Of a stretch of DNA of 64,000 nt, positions 17,197-25,835 are shown piece by piece; positions within the stretch are counted from its first letter, which is position 1, and each line of letters opens with the position of its first letter. Origin of the DNA: Verrucomicrobium sp. BvORR034 (GTDB taxonomy: Bacteria; Verrucomicrobiota; Verrucomicrobiia; Verrucomicrobiales; Verrucomicrobiaceae); the NCBI RefSeq assembly GCF_000739635.1, contig NZ_BATQ01000082.1, positions 1-64,000 on the forward strand, written 5' to 3'. The position numbers and the translations under genes are program-made. The notes below the pieces were generated by a model. That model saw only the letters and a list, made by a program, of their open reading frames with translations. It was not told where the DNA came from and did no database searches.

Positions 17197-20100
17197 ATGG
17201 CCAGGCGCCGTTTCTGGTGCCGGCTGACCGTTTGTAGTTTTTTTGTCATGAGACGCCCAGGTTTACATCTTCTCCTCTTGTTGCTCGCTTCTGCCGCATC
17301 CCCGGCTGTGGCGACGGACGACTTGCAGCGTGCGACGATGACTTTCTTTGAAAAGGAAGTGCGGCCCATTTTGGTTTCACGATGCTATGACTGCCACAGT
17401 GAGAAGAAACAGAAGGGCGGTCTGCGGGTGGACCATATCGGGTACCTGAAGACGGGCGGGGATACCGGACCGGCGCTGGTATCCGGGAAGCCGGAGAAAT
17501 CCGCTCTCATGGAAGCGGTGCGTTTTACGAACCCGGACTTCCAGATGCCGCCCAAGGAGAAGATGCCGGATGCGGAGATCGCGATTCTGGAAAAGTGGAT
17601 CAAGATGGGCGCCCCGTGGCCTGAGGATGCCGCGAAGAAGGTGGTGATCACCGAAGGCGGCTTCACGCAGGAGCAGCGGGACTATTGGTTCTTCAAACCT
17701 GTGGCAAAGGTGACGCCGCCGGAAGCAGGGAGCAGCTGGGCTCGCAATGAGATTGACCGTTTCATCGCGGAAAAGCATGTGGAGATGAAGCTGGCCCCAG
17801 CACCGGAAGCGGACCGCCGGGAACTGGTGCGCCGTTTGACGTTTGACCTTCACGGCCTGCCTCCCACGAAGGAGCAGACAGACGCCTTTGTGCAGGACAA
17901 TGATCCGAGGGCGTATGAAACGCTGGTGGACACGCTGCTCGCCAGCCCGCGCTATGGTGAGCGCTGGGCCCAGCACTGGCTGGATCTCGTGCGCTATGCA
18001 GAGAGCGATGGGTACAACGTGGATTTCTACCGCTCGTCCGTCTGGCCTTATCGTGACTACGTCATCAACTCGCTCAACGAAGACAAGCCTTACGACCAGT
18101 TTGTGCGTGAGCAGATTGCGGGCGATGAAATAGCGCCCGATGATCCGCAGGTCCTCATCGCCACAGCGTTCCTGCGCCATCCCATGTATGAATATAACCT
18201 GCGGGATGTACGCGGTCAGTGGGAGGTCATTCTGACGGACATGACGGACACGACCGGGGAGCTTTTTCTCGGCCTGAGCATGGGCTGTGCGCGCTGCCAC
18301 AATCACAAGTTTGATCCCATTCTTCAGAAGGACTACTACGCTCTGCGGGCCTTCTTGACGCCGGTGCACTGGCGTGATGACCTTAAGCTGGTGCCTGCGG
18401 CGGTCAGGCAGGCTTATGATGAGCAACAGGCCAAGTGGGAAGAAGCCACTGCCGGGATCCGAGCTCAACTGGAGAAGCTCACCAAGCCAGGCGTGGATGA
18501 GGCGGTGGAGCGCTGGCGCGTCAGTTTCCCTGAGGATCTTCAGGCCATGACGCACAAGCCCGTGGCTGAGAGAAACGAACTGGAAAAACAACTGGCCGGT
18601 CTGTGCGACCGCCAACTTGAGTATGCACGCAGTACCTTCAACGCGGACTCCTATCTCAAGTCGGCGGAGAAAAAGGAGGAATACAAGAAACTGCGTGAGA
18701 GCTTGAAGCAGTATGACCACCTGAAGCCGAAGCCGCTGCTGGACGCGTTTGTCGTCACGGACGCGGGACCCAAGGCGCCCGCAAATCCTCTGAAGACGCG
18801 CAAAGGCGAGCAAGACGTGCCGCCTGGCTTCCTCACCATTGTGGATGCCAGCCCGCCGCAGATCACGGCCACTGCGACCTCCACCGGACGCCGCAAAGCG
18901 CTGGCGGACTGGATCACACGCCCCGACAACCAGCTCTCCACGAGGGTCATCGTGAATCGCGTGTGGCAGTATCACTTCGGTCGCGGCATCGTGGGGACGG
19001 CGAGTGAATTCGGCAAGCTGGGCGAGGCACCGACCCATCCTGAGCTGCTCGACTATCTCACCACGAAATTCGTGTCCGGTGGCTGGCGGCTCAAGGCGTT
19101 GCATCGTGAGATCCTGCTTTCCGCCACGTACCGCCAAACCGCGCGTCGTGAGCCTGATGAGGCGACAGCGCAGATTGATCCATCGAACCGCTATTTGTGG
19201 CGCTTTCATCCGCGTCGTCTTGATGCGGAACAGGTGCGCGATGCGTTGCTGGCGGTCAGTGGCGAGCTTGACGGGAAATCCGGCGGCCCTGCTAGCGACG
19301 GCAATGGCACGCGGCGCTCCGTCTACACGATGAAGAAGCGCAACAGCCCGAACGAGCTGCTGCGCGCGCTGGACATGCCGGGTGGTTTTGCCAGCACGTC
19401 TGAACGCCAAAGCACCACGACGCCGACGCAAGCGCTGCAATTGCTCAACGGCGACTGGCTGCTCTCACGCGCCAGCAAGCTTGCCTCCCGCGCGAAAACC
19501 ATCGACGGTGCCTGGTGGGCGGTCTTGGGGCGTGCGCCGACGGATCAGGAGAAGGCTGCGGCAGAGGGTTTCTTGCAGAAACGGATCGAGGCGGCGGCAC
19601 GGGTGGTGGCAGACGCGCAGGAAAGTGAGCCCGCGACGGCAGGCTTCAAAGTGAACACCGCCCATGAACGCGTGCTGGTGGAGACGAGCGAGAAGGAAGG
19701 CGATGACTTCACGGTCGAGGCCATCGTGAACCTTGCCAGCATCGACGCGGGGGCTGAGTTGCGCACGCTTGTGTCGCGATGGGACGGCGGCAAGGACAGG
19801 CCGGAATCCTTCGGCTGGAGCCTTGACGTGACGGGCGAAAAATCGCGCTACAAGCCGCGCCACCTGCTCATGCAGATCGTGGGTCACGATGAGAACTCGA
19901 ACATCGGCTATCAGGTGGTGGCCTCAAACATCTACCTTGAGACGGGCCGCCGCCATCATCTGGTGGCGCGTGTTTCCGGACCCCGCCGTCAGGTCACCTT
20001 CACCGTGCGGGATCTCGATACCCCTGGTGCCGCGGCACGGTCATCCGTGGTGCCTCTGGACGGCCTTTCAAAGATCAGCCAGGGGGCCTCGCCGATTGTT

Positions 20101-20382
20101 CTTGGTGGCTTGAGCAAACGCACGCCAACACGCCAGTGGGACGGGCAGATTGAGGCGTTGCGCATCGTGGAGGGTTATCTTCATGACGGGGCGCTCAATG
20201 CCGAGGCCAGGAACTGGAAAGAGGGCGTGGTCGTCTGGCGCGCCGCGGATCCGCTGGGGGCCTCCTTCACCTGGAGCGGTGCCGACACCAAGTCCGCTCA
20301 GGAGAACGATCCCTTCCGCCAGGCCATGAATGATCTCTGCCTCGCTTTGCTGAACACAAACGAGTTCTTCTACCTTCACTAA
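17197..20382 (+). CDS. Planctomycete cytochrome c / DUF1549-DUF1553 protein with internal LamG-like domain
   Basis: A 1061-residue exported protein. A signal peptide follows the Met at 17248 (MRRPGLHLLLLLLASAASP), which is the likelier start. Domains in order are PSCyt1 with one haem motif CYDCH (about 63-67), DUF1549 (about 185-390, including CARCHNHKFDP), a coiled-coil-rich middle, DUF1553 (about 565-780) and a LamG-like beta domain near the C-terminus (about 820-1010). The protein at 7385-11122 has the same parts but carries LamG at the N-terminus. The gene is followed by DUF1501 and aldolase genes on the same strand, a likely operon for breakdown of a complex glycan or sugar acid. Confidence 0.9.
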   Translation: MARRRFWCRLTVCSFFVMRRPGLHLLLLLLASAASPAVATDDLQRATMTFFEKEVRPILVSRCYDCHSEKKQKGGLRVDHIGYLKTGGDTGPALVSGKPEKSALMEAVRFTNPDFQMPPKEKMPDAEIAILEKWIKMGAPWPEDAAKKVVITEGGFTQEQRDYWFFKPVAKVTPPEAGSSWARNEIDRFIAEKHVEMKLAPAPEADRRELVRRLTFDLHGLPPTKEQTDAFVQDNDPRAYETLVDTLLASPRYGERWAQHWLDLVRYAESDGYNVDFYRSSVWPYRDYVINSLNEDKPYDQFVREQIAGDEIAPDDPQVLIATAFLRHPMYEYNLRDVRGQWEVILTDMTDTTGELFLGLSMGCARCHNHKFDPILQKDYYALRAFLTPVHWRDDLKLVPAAVRQAYDEQQAKWEEATAGIRAQLEKLTKPGVDEAVERWRVSFPEDLQAMTHKPVAERNELEKQLAGLCDRQLEYARSTFNADSYLKSAEKKEEYKKLRESLKQYDHLKPKPLLDAFVVTDAGPKAPANPLKTRKGEQDVPPGFLTIVDASPPQITATATSTGRRKALADWITRPDNQLSTRVIVNRVWQYHFGRGIVGTASEFGKLGEAPTHPELLDYLTTKFVSGGWRLKALHREILLSATYRQTARREPDEATAQIDPSNRYLWRFHPRRLDAEQVRDALLAVSGELDGKSGGPASDGNGTRRSVYTMKKRNSPNELLRALDMPGGFASTSERQSTTTPTQALQLLNGDWLLSRASKLASRAKTIDGAWWAVLGRAPTDQEKAAAEGFLQKRIEAAARVVADAQESEPATAGFKVNTAHERVLVETSEKEGDDFTVEAIVNLASIDAGAELRTLVSRWDGGKDRPESFGWSLDVTGEKSRYKPRHLLMQIVGHDENSNIGYQVVASNIYLETGRRHHLVARVSGPRRQVTFTVRDLDTPGAAARSSVVPLDGLSKISQGASPIVLGGLSKRTPTRQWDGQIEALRIVEGYLHDGALNAEARNWKEGVVVWRAADPLGASFTWSGADTKSAQENDPFRQAMNDLCLALLNTNEFFYLH

Positions 20383-20415
20383 GTTTAACTCTCGAACCAT
20401 CCTCTCCACACCGTC

Positions 20416-21846
20416 ATGTCCTGTCATCGCTATGATCAACCCACTTCGCGCCGCGACTTCCTGCAAACGGCCGGTGGCGGCTTCGGTGCCGTCGCGCTTG
20501 CCGCATTGATGGGCGGCCAGGCCCAGGGCTCCCAGGCTCAGGCCTCGTCTGGCCGTCTGCCGCATCGTGCTGCGAAGGCGAAGAGCGTCATTTTCCTGTT
20601 CATGGAAGGCGGGCCCAGCCACCTGGACACCTTTGACTACAAGCCGCTGCTGAACCAGCTGGCGGGTCAAACACTGCCTCCGAGCTTCGGCACGCCACTC
20701 ACCGCGGCGGGAGAAGGCAAATCACCGCTGCTGGAGAGCAAACGTGCGTGGAAACAACATGGACAAAGCGGGCTGTGGGTTTCTGACTGGTTCAGCCATG
20801 TGGGCAAACATGCGGATGACCTTGCGGTGATTCACTCCTGCACCTCCAGCGGCATCAACCACGCTGGCGGCGTCTGCTCGATGAACACCGGTTCCATCTT
20901 TGGAGGTCGTCCGTCGCTCGGCGCCTGGGCTTCTTATGGACTGGGCACGGAAAATCAGAATCTGCCTTCCTTCGTCGTCATTAAGGACAGCGAGGCCACC
21001 GTCGTCAACGGCGTGCGCAACTGGGGCAGCGGCTTCATGCCGGCGGTCTATCAGGGGGTAGAGTTCAGCTCCGACGGTTCGCCGATCCGATACCTCGAAA
21101 ATCCGAAAGGGGTCGATCGTCAACGCCAACGTGACCGGCTTGATTTCCTTGGTGGACTCAACCGCGATTTCAATGCCAGCCGGGCCAGCAACACGGAGCT
21201 GGATGCGCGCATCAAGAGTTTTGAGCTCGCCTACCAGATGCAGGCGGAAGCTCCCGACGCGGTCGATCTGAGCAAGGAAACCGCCGCCACGAAGAAGCTC
21301 TACGGCATGGACAACAAGGCGACGGCCACCTTTGGCCGCAACTGCCTTCTTGCCCGTCGCCTGGTGGAAAACGGCGTGCGATTCGTGCAGCTCTACAGCG
21401 GTGCTGGCAGCAAGTGGGACAGTCACAAGGAGATCGAAAGGAATCACGCGCAACTGAGCCATTCTGTGGACCAACCCATCGCTGGCCTCCTGGCAGACCT
21501 GAAGTCCCGCGGCATGCTGGAGGAGACGCTGGTCATATGGGGAGGTGAATTCGGTCGCACACCGATGAGCGAACAGGGTGACGGCCGGGATCACAATCCC
21601 ACCGGCTTCACCATGTGGATGGCGGGCGGCGGCGTGAAGGCGGGGCAAACCTACGGTGCCACAGACGACCTCGGCCTGCATGCTGTGAAGGACCGTCTTC
21701 ATGTCCACGACATTCACGCCACGATTCTCCACCTGATGGGCATCGACCACACTCAGCTGATCTATCATCACAAAGGGCGGCCTGAGCGCATCGACCAGAA
21801 TGAAGGACATCCGTTTACCCGGCTGCTTGGGTCTGACCTTGCCTAG
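20416..21846 (+). CDS. DUF1501 family protein with Tat signal
   Basis: A 476-residue protein with a twin-arginine signal (TSRRDFLQTAGGGFG). It shows the DUF1501 core: VIFLFMEGGPSHLDTFDYKP near the start, SKWDSHKE in the middle and WGGEFGRTPMSEQGDGRDHN near the end. These are metal-site-like motifs shared with the alkaline-phosphatase superfamily. It starts 33 bases after the DUF1553 gene. It belongs to a different subgroup from the DUF1501 protein at 11178, being longer with an inserted segment after the signal. The likely role is periplasmic, with the DUF1549/DUF1553 partner. Confidence 0.9.
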   Translation: MSCHRYDQPTSRRDFLQTAGGGFGAVALAALMGGQAQGSQAQASSGRLPHRAAKAKSVIFLFMEGGPSHLDTFDYKPLLNQLAGQTLPPSFGTPLTAAGEGKSPLLESKRAWKQHGQSGLWVSDWFSHVGKHADDLAVIHSCTSSGINHAGGVCSMNTGSIFGGRPSLGAWASYGLGTENQNLPSFVVIKDSEATVVNGVRNWGSGFMPAVYQGVEFSSDGSPIRYLENPKGVDRQRQRDRLDFLGGLNRDFNASRASNTELDARIKSFELAYQMQAEAPDAVDLSKETAATKKLYGMDNKATATFGRNCLLARRLVENGVRFVQLYSGAGSKWDSHKEIERNHAQLSHSVDQPIAGLLADLKSRGMLEETLVIWGGEFGRTPMSEQGDGRDHNPTGFTMWMAGGGVKAGQTYGATDDLGLHAVKDRLHVHDIHATILHLMGIDHTQLIYHHKGRPERIDQNEGHPFTRLLGSDLA

Positions 21847-21894
21847 CCTGCCGCCGCTTTCACCACTCACGCCCATTTTACGATCCCACTGCCT

Positions 21895-22740
21895 ATGAAC
21901 ACCAGCACTCTGCGCCAACGTCACCCGCAATACGGCACCTGGCTGCAAACCGGGTCATCCGTCGTCGCCGAACTTGCGGATGCGAGCGGCTTCGACTGGT
22001 TGCTCATTGACCTCGAACACGGCTGCGGCGTTGACGCGACGGTGCTGCCGCAACTCCAAGCCATCCGGCGTGCCGCAGGCATCGTCCGTGTGGGCTCGCC
22101 GCGTTCTGATCTCATCATGCGGGCGCTGGACTGGGGGGCGGCTGGCATCATGGTCCCGATGGTCTCCACGGCGGAGACAGCAGAGGCGTGCGTGCGGGCG
22201 ATGCAGTACCCACCACGCGGAGACCGCGGCCTCGCCAGAATGGTGAGGGCCTTTCAATACGGACTCGACAACGAGGCACCGTCCCCCGTCTTTTTTGCCC
22301 AGATTGAGACCATTGAAGCCGTGGAAAACGCGCGCGCCATCGCCGCAGTCGATGGGGTGGATGTGCTCTTCGTCGGGCCTATGGACTTGCAGCTCAATCT
22401 CCGCTCCTATCCGGAGCAAGCGACTCGCGACTACGCAGCCTGCTTGCGTGAGGTGGCTGAGGCTGCCAAGTCCGCAGGCAAAGTGTGTGGATTGCTCATG
22501 CGCCAGTCTGACGATGCGGCGGCGATGCATGCGCTCGGCTTTACCCACCTCGCATTCGAGACAGACATCACGTTCTTGCGCGAGAGCTATCGCCATCTCC
22601 TGCACTCCTTGCGGGGCGAAGCTCGCAACGGAACGGGATTTAATGGTTTGAACGGATCGTCAAACGGGTGCCTGCAGCATCCGCAGCGCGCCATGGCAGT
22701 GGGGGCGAACGGAAGTGATTCAAACAGGGGACAGGGGTGA
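21895..22740 (+). CDS. HpcH/HpaI-family aldolase
   Basis: A 281-residue class II aldolase of the HpcH/HpaI group, which cleaves 2-keto-3-deoxy acids to pyruvate or a pyruvate analogue and an aldehyde. Visible features are the early GTWLQTGSSVVAELADASG segment, the base-type DLEHGCG, VRVGSP, GIMVPMV, the metal ligand in FAQIETIEAVENA and the second acid in VLFVGPMDL. The last 30 residues are Gly/Asn-rich and beyond the normal fold. It closes the GntR-DUF1549-DUF1501 run, supporting a sugar-acid or deoxy-keto-acid pathway. The exact substrate (for example 2-dehydro-3-deoxyglucarate) cannot be told from sequence. Confidence 0.9.
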   Translation: MNTSTLRQRHPQYGTWLQTGSSVVAELADASGFDWLLIDLEHGCGVDATVLPQLQAIRRAAGIVRVGSPRSDLIMRALDWGAAGIMVPMVSTAETAEACVRAMQYPPRGDRGLARMVRAFQYGLDNEAPSPVFFAQIETIEAVENARAIAAVDGVDVLFVGPMDLQLNLRSYPEQATRDYAACLREVAEAAKSAGKVCGLLMRQSDDAAAMHALGFTHLAFETDITFLRESYRHLLHSLRGEARNGTGFNGLNGSSNGCLQHPQRAMAVGANGSDSNRGQG

Positions 22741-22773
22741 TGGCGCGGGTCGTTTTTTGATGCTTATGCTGAT

Positions 22774-22795
22774 TTGTTAACAAGCTAATCGATTA
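22774..22795. promoter_or_regulatory. Two adjacent palindromes before a PEP-CTERM gene
   Basis: TTGTTAACAA (22774-22783) and TAATCGATTA (22786-22795) are perfect 10-bp palindromes two bases apart in the A+T-rich leader of the next gene. The second has the central CG typical of LacI-family operators. No LacI-type regulator is in the window, so this is only a candidate site. Confidence 0.4.
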
Positions 22796-22804
22796 AAATA
22801 TCTT

Positions 22805-23677
22805 ATGACAGCCGCCCTCACATTCTTAAAAGCGCTCAAGCCGGACAGATCACTCCTCTCTGGTGCCATTCTCCTCGCCTTTGCCAGTCTGGCCTACAAC
22901 GCCGAGGCCGTGACGCTCGCCGTGAGCGGTGGATACGACGAGAATGCTTTTGCGACAAATAGTGTGGACAGCCAGGCTCCAGGCAATGCCATGAGCTCTG
23001 GCAGTTTCGGCACCGCTGTCAGCTCGGCCTTCACGGCCGGCAGGGGAGGAGTCATCAACTTTGACCGGCCCAACGGGGGCAACAGCGACGACGACAACAA
23101 CCCTGCCTCCGAGACGATGATCATCAGCTATGGCAGTGGCAAGAGCTTTAACATCACCAGCAACGCCGCCTACGACATCCATAACTTCTCGAGTCTCACG
23201 GCCATTTCTGGGTTCGACAACTCACTCGATGTGCCTGGAGGGAACACCCCGGATCTAACCCATAAAGGCATCGCCCTCACCAGTACTTCCGTTTACTCGT
23301 GGACGCTCGATTTCGGCGCGATCTCGGGCGGCATCCCTGGAGAGGCAATCACCACCGCAGGTTTCACCCTGCTGTCACGCAACCTTATCCAGCAAGACGT
23401 CACCATTGACTGGCTCCTCAATGGTTCTCCCACCTCAGCGGCGGCACAAACCGACAACATCGCCATCGGCAAAGCCGTGGATGACACGTTCTTTTCTTAC
23501 ACCGCCCCCGCCAACAGCTACATCAGCGGCGTCAGAGTCACATTCGGTGGGACCACCGGAGACCTTCGTTTGGGCATTGATGATCTCGGCTTCGTCACCT
23601 CCGCCGTTCCGGAGCCTTCCCGGGTTCTCCTGCTCAGCCTCGCGCTAACTGGCTGCGTCCTGCGCCGCCGTCGTTAG
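22805..23677 (+). CDS. PEP-CTERM sorted secreted protein
   Basis: A 290-residue protein with a signal peptide (to about residue 36, cut after AEA) and a C-terminal VPEPS motif, hydrophobic helix and RRRR tail, the mark of exosortase-sorted proteins. The mature part is rich in Gly, Asn, Ser and Thr. It directly precedes the Verru_Chthon pseudopilin operon. A short GC hairpin (GGGGCTTGCCCC) follows the stop at about 23684-23695. Confidence 0.85.
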   Translation: MTAALTFLKALKPDRSLLSGAILLAFASLAYNAEAVTLAVSGGYDENAFATNSVDSQAPGNAMSSGSFGTAVSSAFTAGRGGVINFDRPNGGNSDDDNNPASETMIISYGSGKSFNITSNAAYDIHNFSSLTAISGFDNSLDVPGGNTPDLTHKGIALTSTSVYSWTLDFGAISGGIPGEAITTAGFTLLSRNLIQQDVTIDWLLNGSPTSAAAQTDNIAIGKAVDDTFFSYTAPANSYISGVRVTFGGTTGDLRLGIDDLGFVTSAVPEPSRVLLLSLALTGCVLRRRR

Positions 23678-23720
23678 GAAGAGGGGCTTGCCCCCTCCAA
23701 CACAGGAGCTGCACCATGCG

Positions 23721-24437
23721 ATGTCGCAGTTTCCTAAACCCATCCTCATCATGATCATGAACTCGTTTCCGGTCTCAAGCCGCCTTTGCACCACACGTTC
23801 CCAGTCAGGTTTCACGCTGGTGGAGATCCTGGTGGTGATGGCGGTCATGCTGGTGATCCTGGCCATGGCCTTCACGGGACTGGGCGGGACGCTGCGCGGA
23901 CTGGCGCTGACGGACGCGGGCAACAAACTGACGCAGCTGTGCGATGCGGCACGTCAGCGTGCCATGAGTGCGAATGTCCTGACGGCGGTCGTGGCGTTGA
24001 CCCATCTGGGCGTGCCAGAGGACGGACGGGCCTTTTGCGTTTTGGAGTGTGCTCCGGGCGGGCCGTGGAAGCAGACCAGGGAGTGGGAACTCTTTCCGGA
24101 TGGAACCACTCTGGATGTCTCGGCCTCTGGAGACAATCTGGACACCTTTGCCAAGCATTCCCCGGCGGTGTTTCCGTTCAATGGCGGGCAGACGGGCGCT
24201 CCGGTGGCTTTCCAGCAGCATGCCATGCTGCCTGCCGGGACGTATGCGGCCAGGATCTTCCTGCCAGGCGGCAATCTGAAAAACGCGAATGAACCTGCCC
24301 GATTCCAGATAGTGGAAGGGACCACCTCTGGCGGCCAGACCACTTACAAACATACCGGAGGCGGTCAGTCACCGCTGAACTACTACCGGATCACGCTGAT
24401 CGGCGCGACCGGAGGCACCAAGGTGGAAAGACCATGA
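23721..24437 (+). CDS. Verru_Chthon cassette protein D, pseudopilin-like
   Basis: A type IV pilin-like protein of about 238 residues. It has a prepilin peptidase site (QSG before FTLVEILVVMAVMLVILAMA), an N-terminal hydrophobic helix and a variable globular part. An AGGAG at 23704-23708 precedes this ATG; the frame opens at 23688 and another Met lies at 23751. It is the first gene of a four-gene operon in which each start overlaps the previous stop. The set of three pilin-like proteins plus one large protein, next to PEP-CTERM genes, matches the Verru_Chthon cassette known from Verrucomicrobium and Chthoniobacter. The letter is assigned by length and order. Confidence 0.8.
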   Translation: MSQFPKPILIMIMNSFPVSSRLCTTRSQSGFTLVEILVVMAVMLVILAMAFTGLGGTLRGLALTDAGNKLTQLCDAARQRAMSANVLTAVVALTHLGVPEDGRAFCVLECAPGGPWKQTREWELFPDGTTLDVSASGDNLDTFAKHSPAVFPFNGGQTGAPVAFQQHAMLPAGTYAARIFLPGGNLKNANEPARFQIVEGTTSGGQTTYKHTGGGQSPLNYYRITLIGATGGTKVERP

Positions 24438-24892
24438 CGCTTCCAACAAAACAGAGTCTGCGGCGGGGCTTCACGCTGGTGGAGGTGGCCCTGGCCCTGG
24501 CAGTGGCCAGCATGGCGATCATGTCCGTCATGGGCCTGTTGCCGATGTTGCTGGATTTCGAAAGAAAGAACACGGCCACAAGTCTGCTCCCGGCCATGAG
24601 TTCGCAGGTCATGGGTCGATTGCGGGAGGAGCCGTATGCCACCACCTTGCCGACCGGGTCCCGGTTTTTGTATTTTACCGATCAAGGGACCTTTACCGCA
24701 AATCCCCGGGATGCTGTGTATGAGTGCGAGATCACTCATAAAGCTCTCCCTGTGGAAGCAACCAGGCCGGGCGGAGCGCATCCTCCGACACCGGGAGATC
24801 ACTGTCATATGGTGCAGATGAAGTTTCACTGGCCAGTCGGTACGCTGGGAGGGGAGGTCCGTATTTTCCAAGCCACACTGGCCAATGATTGA
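24434..24892 (+). CDS. Verru_Chthon cassette protein B, pseudopilin-like
   Basis: A 152-residue prepilin-like protein: a short basic leader, RG before FTLVEVALALAVASMAIMSV, a hydrophobic helix and a small globular domain. Its start overlaps the stop of the preceding gene by 4 bases and its stop overlaps the next start by 8. It is processed, by family knowledge, by a prepilin peptidase and is a likely minor subunit of a pilus- or type II secretion-like assembly. Confidence 0.8.
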   Translation: MTLPTKQSLRRGFTLVEVALALAVASMAIMSVMGLLPMLLDFERKNTATSLLPAMSSQVMGRLREEPYATTLPTGSRFLYFTDQGTFTANPRDAVYECEITHKALPVEATRPGGAHPPTPGDHCHMVQMKFHWPVGTLGGEVRIFQATLAND

Positions 24893-25835
24893 ACCGAAGA
24901 ACACATCTAACTTGCGGGCAGTAAGTCCTCGTACCCGCGCGACCGGAGAAGGCTTCACCCTGGTGGAGATCATGGTGGCTACCGCGGTGCTGGCGTTGTT
25001 GCTCGTTTCCCTGGTGCAGGTGGCCAGCGCGGTGGCTGATACGTGGAGCACCGGTCACAGTCGCGCGGAACGGCGGCAACATGGCCGGGCCATTGTGGAC
25101 TTCATCGGCCGGGAACTTCGCTCTGCGGCGCTTCCTGTGCATCGTGCCGTGCTCAGTGACAAGGCGGACTTGCAGTTTGTCCTGAATCCCACCTCGCTAG
25201 GCGCAGCATTGAAGAATCCTCATGCGCTTTTCTGGCAGGCACCCGTTGCCACCGACACCAGCCAGGGGGCTCTGGCCCAGGTGGGCTACTTCGTGCATTG
25301 GGATGGCAACAAGCCGATGTTGTGCCGCAAGTTTGTCAATCCAGGCAGCAGTGACTATTTGATCTATGATGCGAACAAGATCGGCTCCTGGATGAATGCG
25401 GGCATCACCAATGCCGCGACGCCTGCCGTGCAAAACGGATGGGTGGGACTCTTCGCCGAGGATGTGGTGGGGTTCTGGGTCCGGTGTCTGGACCGGAACG
25501 GCCAGCCCATCGTGCAGAACTGCGGCGCCGGACTCTTTGATTCCAGAGTGCCCTACAGCAGCACGGTGGACGGTGTCACCACGGCCTATGAAGCGCCCGT
25601 GTTGCCCTTCTGTGTGGAGGTTTCCATCGTCACCGTTGACTCCCGCGCGACAGCGGGGTTCGATGCAAGTACGAAGGCGGCCATCATGGACATGGTGAAG
25701 AGTCCTGGCACGGTGAATGCCGCCGCTTTCATTGAGGCATTGAAGACGAAGGCCGAGACCAGGAAAGATCTGCTTCCTGTGCTGCGCAGCGCGGTTCCGT
25801 ATCAGATCCAAGTCTATCTGGAGAATTCCCCATGA
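24885..25835 (+). CDS. Verru_Chthon cassette protein C, pseudopilin-like
   Basis: A 316-residue prepilin-like protein with leader, cleavage site (EG before FTLVEIMVATAVLALLLVSL) and a larger globular part. The position of the conserved Glu in FTLVE and the size resemble type II secretion GspJ-like minor pseudopilins. It overlaps its neighbours (8 and 4 bases), so all four proteins are made in step. Confidence 0.8.
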   Translation: MIEPKNTSNLRAVSPRTRATGEGFTLVEIMVATAVLALLLVSLVQVASAVADTWSTGHSRAERRQHGRAIVDFIGRELRSAALPVHRAVLSDKADLQFVLNPTSLGAALKNPHALFWQAPVATDTSQGALAQVGYFVHWDGNKPMLCRKFVNPGSSDYLIYDANKIGSWMNAGITNAATPAVQNGWVGLFAEDVVGFWVRCLDRNGQPIVQNCGAGLFDSRVPYSSTVDGVTTAYEAPVLPFCVEVSIVTVDSRATAGFDASTKAAIMDMVKSPGTVNAAAFIEALKTKAETRKDLLPVLRSAVPYQIQVYLENSP

